From: Pithys albifrons albifrons
Lineage: Eukaryota; Chordata; Aves; Passeriformes; Thamnophilidae
Length of the DNA stretch: 64,000 nucleotides
Direction of reading: 5' to 3'
NCBI RefSeq assembly: GCF_047495875.1
Contig: NC_092497.1
Coordinates: 998,437 to 1,062,436, forward strand
Below, one piece after another: positions 58,346 through 64,000 of the stretch. A program made the translations under genes and the position numbers. Positions within the stretch are counted from its first letter, which is position 1, and each line of letters starts with the position of its first letter. Under the pieces are notes generated by a model. That model saw only the letters and a list, made by a program, of their open reading frames with translations, had not been told where the DNA came from and did not search any database.

Positions 58346-61300
58346 GAGAAACAGCCTGGTAGAAACACAGAGCTGCACTATTGATCTTCTGTCTGACAGG
58401 CAGGTCAGTTATAAATATTCTGCCATTAGAGGCAGGATGAGCCATTTAGGCAGAGAGCTGGCTGGGGCAGGCAAACCAACCAGGATTTTTGGGCTACCAA
58501 GTCCCTGCTGTGCAAGTCATGGATTTCAGGAAGCAGTGCCTGGCTGATCCATGGGTGAATCAACCTTATTTATGGCACAGCACTTCCAGTCAGTCTGCAG
58601 GGAGCATGGAGAGGCCAGCTCAGAGGGGATGGTGGAGACCACCTGCTCTGAGGCAATGCTGTGCTTTGGGGGTCCCAGGTACAGCCCCAGAGCAACACTG
58701 AGGTCAGCCCAGCTGGTCACCATCACACCACACATGCACACAGACCAGCCTCAGGAGAAGACAAAGCAATAGCAAAGGCAAAAAAAGACAGAAAAACACC
58801 CTCCCAACGTCAATCCGAGCCAAATAAATTCACTTTTCTACAGAAAAACTGATTTTAGGTCACTTAAGGATTCACAGCATGGCTCCAGGGGAAACTAAAG
58901 ATAACTACCAAGAAACTAACACCTAATGTTAGTCAGGCTAATTCCCAAACTGTGATCAGAATTGCAGGGCATTGAAAGTCACAAAGGCTTCATGGCTGTT
59001 CCCTCCATGCAGCCCCAGCCACACTCACTGAAGGTACCGGCAGCCAAAAGGCACCGTGTTTAGTCACACAAAGAAGCTGCTAATGCAGCAATGGAAGCCT
59101 TGAATTATGGCTCTCAGGAAACGCAATCCTCCTCCATTATCCACTATTTATGTAATTCCCAGGGACCTTTTTCTGAAGGCATTAATTCCTGAAAAGAAAA
59201 ACATGAACTACAGACAGAATAAATGCGATGTGCTGTGGTTACCCAAGGAGAGAACAAGAAGCTCTCTCTGCATCACATCTTGAAAAAGGGAACCCTTCTC
59301 TGGTCTTGCAGCCAAGTCCTGGGGAAGCACCCAAGCCTTGTGAGTAAGCCCTGATCCCAGGGGAAAAGTCCCTGGGCCTTCTCCTAGCTCCTGGTCACGG
59401 GTGAGCCCCCATGGACATCTGCAAGAACAGATCTTTCCTCCTTTGTACTCCTTTTCTCCCATTTACTCCTCTTCCACTGATGGTGCTCTCAGTTGAGCTC
59501 CAGCAGCAGAAGGTGGAAGAGTCACTGGAGGGAGCTGTAGCTGCTCAGTTAGGGATGCTCTTCCCTGTTTTCCATGCTGCTTGTGGTGGGGAGCTCCTCC
59601 AAGGACCTGCAAACCAGGTTTTAGCTGTTGGAAATGCACTTCCCTCCTGCGAGCTTTGGGACAACCAGGTTTGTTGTGTCCTCCCAGGGCTCTGCCATAC
59701 CCAGAGCTGCTCCTCCCACTGCAGGAAAGAGGCAGCAGGGAGGGGTCTGAGGTCCCTCTTTGCTGGATGGTCATTAATTTGTGTAGGAGAATGGAAGCAG
59801 TGAGTGACATCTATTCCCAATAACTGATCACCTTAATTTACCTGCATTGCTTAAGCACCCCAGACAGACTACTGAGTTAATTATATTGATTTATGCTAAG
59901 CACTCAATTTAAATTGTGCCACTGATGCACACTCAAAAAACCATTTATCCAGTGCAAGGCAATTACTGCAGGTTTGCAGCTTTCTGTGAACTACATCACT
60001 GTTCCTTCCCACAGGGTGTTTTGCTGTTGACTCTCCTGAAGTCTCATCCTGCAGGGGCAGGAGGTGCAGCTGGATGGGGGTAAACTCTTTCTCTGAAGCA
60101 AAGAGGAGAAAAGCAAAGATGAATCCTTGTTGATGTGCAAGTGTCTGTGGGTTTTAGCTGCTCTGAGGGGCTGGGCTCTGTTCTCTTTGGACAGCAGCAG
60201 GTGAAAGATGGTAGATGGTGTGGGACACCACAGGCACACTGCCTGCCTGCTGCCAGGCTCCCACCCTGGCTCTTCCTTACTTACTGGCCAGGAAAATAGG
60301 GCATCAGGCCAGAGCCTTCCCTTAACAACTCCACAGACTATTTTTAAAGCAACCAAAAAGGAATATATATTTTGAGCTTTGATTTGATACCCACCCATTA
60401 ACTAAGTATCCTGCCAGCATCTGGGGGCTTATTAAATGTTTGCACTGGGCTGGAAAGCAGAGAAGTAGGGATGGTCACAGCAAGTGCCTGGCTGAGCCCA
60501 GTCTCTGATCTGCCAAATCCCATCTCCTCATCTCTAACCTGCTGTGGAGTCTCAGGAACCAGCCTGTGTAGTGGGTTTTTGGCTGCTCTGGGGCATCTCT
60601 CCCAGGCAGCAGGACAGCACTGATCTCACCTCTAGCCACATGTAACACCAGCATGGGCATGTCTGCTTGTTCTCCAGATGCTCTTAATGAGCATTATTGG
60701 AGACATAAATATGCCTAAGGCACAAGCAGTCTCCTCAAAGGCAGACAGCAAACACAGATGAATCCCATCCTCAGGCTATTTTTGCCATGAAATCAGGTTT
60801 AATGTCCAGCTTGGACACCTCAGTGGTGTCAGCCAATGTAACTTCTACCCTGGGGTTCATAAATAGCCAAAAAAACCACCCCTAAGCTGGGACTGGTCAG
60901 GAAGTCACAGGGTTTTTATACCCCTCATGGACATCCAATCAGAAGTTCCCATTTCTCTCTAATGCTCACCCAAAAGTCCTGCCAATCTGCCCCCTTTGTC
61001 ATGGGGGGGTAGTTAGGCCTTCTCCTGTTGTTTGTCTTCTGTTATCCTGCAGGTGTCAGCTCAGAACAGCTCGGCCTTGACTAAGCCTGCTAGCTGGTGG
61101 GACAGGCACTTTAATATTCAGACTTAAGATCAGGGCAACTCAGCAAAGACTCTATGATTCTAAAACCTTTCTGAAATTGCATTAAATCACATCCTTAGGC
61201 ATCAAAGTGGTCAAGCACAGTTTGAAAAGCCAGGAGTGCTTTGGTGCTGTGCTGGGATGGCCAAGGGACAACCCGGACAAGCAGCATTTCTTTGGATGTT

Positions 61301-61640
61301 CTGAGATGAGGAATAAGTACAGGAGAACAGAAAATGTCTTAAAGGACCTCCCTGGGGCTCCACCTACTCCAGTTTAATACAAGGCAGTGCATTGCTCTGG
61401 TCTGTCTGGTGCAAATCCTGCAGGACCAGGACACTGCCTGCTGTGCTGGGGTTTGGTTCTGCTGCTCTGGCTTTTACCTGGGGCTTTGGGGCTGGCTCAG
61501 ATCCAGTGTCCTGGGCTGGGAGAGCCTTAACTACACTCTGGAAAGGCACCACCCAGTTTGCTTCCACCCAAAAAGCTAAAAGACTCTTCCACTTGACATG
61601 GGGAGGCAACTGGCAGAGCTGGCTCAGGAATGCAATCAAG
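58346..61640. other. MAPK4: MAPK4 intron, unique sequence, no exon found
   Basis: 3.3 kb almost free of repeats. ERK4 N-lobe or activation-loop motifs (HRDLKPAN, SEG) were looked for on minus and not seen. Frames up to 135 codons here show no domain. Confidence 0.55.
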
Positions 61641-62253
61641 TGCAATGGGATCCTGGCCTGGATCAAAAATAGCATGGCCAGCAGGCCCAGGACAGTGACC
61701 CTTCCCCTGGACTCTGCCTTGGGGAGGCCACACCTTGAGTGTTGTGTTCAGTTCTGGGCCCCTCAGTTGAGGAAAGAGATTGAGGGGCTGGAGCGGGGCC
61801 AGAGAAGAGCAACGAGGCTGGAGAAGGGACTGGAGCACAAGTGCTGTGGGGAGAGGCTGAAGGAGCTGGGGGTGTTCAGCCTGGAGAAGAGGAGGCTCAG
61901 AGGTGACCTCAGCACTGTCTGGAACTGCCTGAAGGGAAGTTCTGGCCAGGTGGGGGTTGGTCTCTTCTCCCAGGCACTCAGCAATAGGACAAGGGGGCAC
62001 GATGGGCTCAAGCTCTGCCAGGGGAAATTGGAGATCAGGAAGAAATTCTTTGCAGAGAGAGTGCTCAGGCATTGGAATGGGCTGCCCAGAGAGGGGGTGG
62101 ATTCCCCATCCCTGGAGGTTTTCCAATTGAGCTTGGCCGTGGCACTGAGTGCCATGATCTGGTAAAGGGACTGGAGTTGGACCAAGGGTTGGACTTGATG
62201 ATCTTGGAGGTCTCTTCCAACCCAACTGATTCTGTGATTCTGTGATTCTATGA
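61641..62253 (+). repeat. CR1 LINE 3' fragment
   Basis: Begins in ORF2 ([22 protein letters not shown]) and runs without foldback to GATTCTGTGATTCTATGAT. A long frame (257 codons, plus) is open through it but starts in unrelated sequence. Confidence 0.9.
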
Positions 62254-64000
62254 TCTCCCAGCAAGACAGAAAAGGCCCTGCATCTGCAGAGACAAGTGCC
62301 ACATCAAGATATCCCTGCTTCTGGAATATATCCCAAGGAAACAGCAGGAGCAGCCAGGCTGGATGTGCAATTTTCAAAGCTGAAGTCTCTGGATTCGAAA
62401 ATTCTGAGGAGACTGAGGACAAGAGGAATATAGGAATGGGAGATAATTTTAATGATCTTTTCAAAATCACACTGACTGCTTATTTTTCAGCTTTCACAAA
62501 AGGAATATGGAAGCTGCAAGCAGGGGTGGGGAGGGAGCAACAGAGCAGCTGCAACCACGCACTGGCTGTGGAGCTCTGCGGTGCACTGGAATATTGGTGA
62601 GGAAAACGTCCTTCTCCATTATTAATGGGTCTAATTATTTATTTACACAACTCTGCAAAAACAGCTGCTCACAAAATGTGTTAAACCTTGTCACTCAGAA
62701 CACTGACTGGCGATGGAGAGGCAACTGCTGCAGACCTTGGGCAGGGAGGCAGCTCCTTCAACAGGCAGAGAGCAGCTGCTTTATTCCTGAATGAATGTCT
62801 CTGTGTCCCAGCTTGGGAAGCACAGCTTTATCCCTGACAGTAGCATTTTTAGGACCCTATTAAATAAATATTTTCTTCTCAAGAACTTCAGAGTTGGGCT
62901 TCAAATGCTGCAGAGCTGACTATGAGCTTCTTGCTCTGCTTCTGTTGTCTTCTTTTCCTTGCATTGCACCTTTACAGCTCCAATACCTCCTTACAGGAAA
63001 ATCCTGAAAATGGGCAGTGGCATTCAAATGTCTATGCTCAAAGAAAAGAAACACCTTGAAGAAACCAATCACAATTAAAATTCACAGCTTAGAGTACAAA
63101 CCTCCAAGGACAGGGCACCATTATCTCCTGTCCTTACATGCCGCCCTGAGAATTTTTTTTTAGCATCCTTCCTCTCAACAAAAAGCTCCTATTTTCTGTT
63201 GGAGGCACAGAAACAGAAAAAGGTTTTGTTGTTTCATCAGAATTGTCCTTTGTTTAAGGTTTTTCTTTTGGCATCAGACTGTCCCTGCCTGGCAAGGCTT
63301 GGCACGGAGACATCATCAACCCCAGCCAGCCTTGAACACCCACAGGGTGCCACCACAGCCAACCCTCCATGTGTCCTTCCCAGGGATGCAGAGTGAAAAC
63401 CAAGATCAAAACTATTCTCTAACCCTCAGGAGAGTTTGAACCAGCCAGGGGACCCTCTAACAGCAGAGGCTGCACAAGTGAAGTTTGTTCTGGAGAGACC
63501 CCTCATGTCTAAAAAACAACTGCAGGATCCCTGTGGGTGTGTCTTGTTAGGGTGGTAGTTTTAGTTAGGCTTTTTGGTAAGCCTTAATTTTAGTAAGACC
63601 TGAAAATGTTAAGCAGATTAGGAGAGACAGGTGTCACCTGACTTAAGCAACCAAAGAAATATTTCATACCAGATGACAAAAACAGAGACATAAATACAGT
63701 AAAGCAGGAAGAGTTTCTCAGTTCCTTCATGGTTTCTCAGTACTGCCCAGCACTGGCTTACCATCCTGTTATCTTAGGGAAGTAAAATGTTTGTTCTTAG
63801 TCCTTCTCTCTGCTTGGGTCTGTCCTTCAAGAGACTGAGATCTCTGGAGTGATTTGTAGCTAGAAAGGTGAGATTTGTGTTTGATAGGGAGTTATTTTTT
63901 GTTATATCTAACTTGTGTAAGTGTGTGTTATATTGTAGTTTTCTTTTAATTTTCTCCTTTCTGTATAAATACATAGACCTGTTTTGAGGTTCCACTTATT
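62254..64000. other. MAPK4: MAPK4 intron, no gene or repeat recognised
   Basis: Unique A/T-rich sequence to the window end. No exon of the kinase domain is recognised. Confidence 0.5.

Noticed and set aside
57149..64000. Further MAPK4 kinase exons
   Set aside because: No HRDLKPAN, SEG-loop or N-lobe motif is seen on minus.

Overview
This window is vertebrate nuclear DNA, almost certainly from a songbird. Very abundant 5'-truncated CR1 retrotransposon copies sit beside five copies of a tRNA-headed, CR1-tailed SINE that resembles the passerine TguSINE1. Introns are long, and exons have canonical GT-AG borders. There are no prokaryotic genes, and almost every long open frame is repeat-derived.

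Two protein-coding genes are supported, both on the minus strand. ME2 (mitochondrial NAD-dependent malic enzyme) enters from the left. Its first coding exon is at 6,907-7,038, its CpG-island promoter is at about 14,860-15,822, and exons 3 onward lie beyond base 1. MAPK4 (ERK4, an atypical MAP kinase) fills the right part. Its last three coding exons are at 57,148-56,987, 53,300-53,099 and 49,252-48,565, with a probable 3'UTR ending near 45,900. Its 5' exons lie beyond base 64,000. This neighbourhood matches human 18q21 (MAPK4-MRO-ME2), but I find no recognisable MRO in the roughly 30 kb between the two genes.

Layout: 1-6,906 ME2 intron 2 (CR1, SINE, 57-bp repeat); 7,039 to about 15,440 ME2 intron 1; 14,860-15,822 promoter; 15,823-18,639 a 2.8-kb G-rich satellite abutting the promoter; 18,640-45,900 an intergenic repeat field with LTR fragments, a 60-bp AT-rich array (24.5-26.1 kb) and a 22/23-bp array (32.5-34.1 kb); 45,900-57,148 the MAPK4 3' half, with a solo LTR 24 bp from a splice donor and a 1.85-kb 22-bp minisatellite in the next intron; 57,149-64,000 upstream MAPK4 intron.

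The most unusual content is in the CR1 sequences. (1) A dispersed CR1 chimera carries a 77-bp near-perfect hairpin whose arms covary between copies. (2) Composite CR1-cargo-CR1 units recur; one was inserted as a single unit into an LTR with a CTCAT duplication. (3) At four loci a CR1 copy is flanked by direct repeats of about 75, 117, 141 and 295 bp, far longer than the short or absent target duplications usual for CR1. Together these suggest template switching and foldback synthesis by the CR1 machinery. All identities quoted are hand counts from reading the sequence; no alignment or database search was run.
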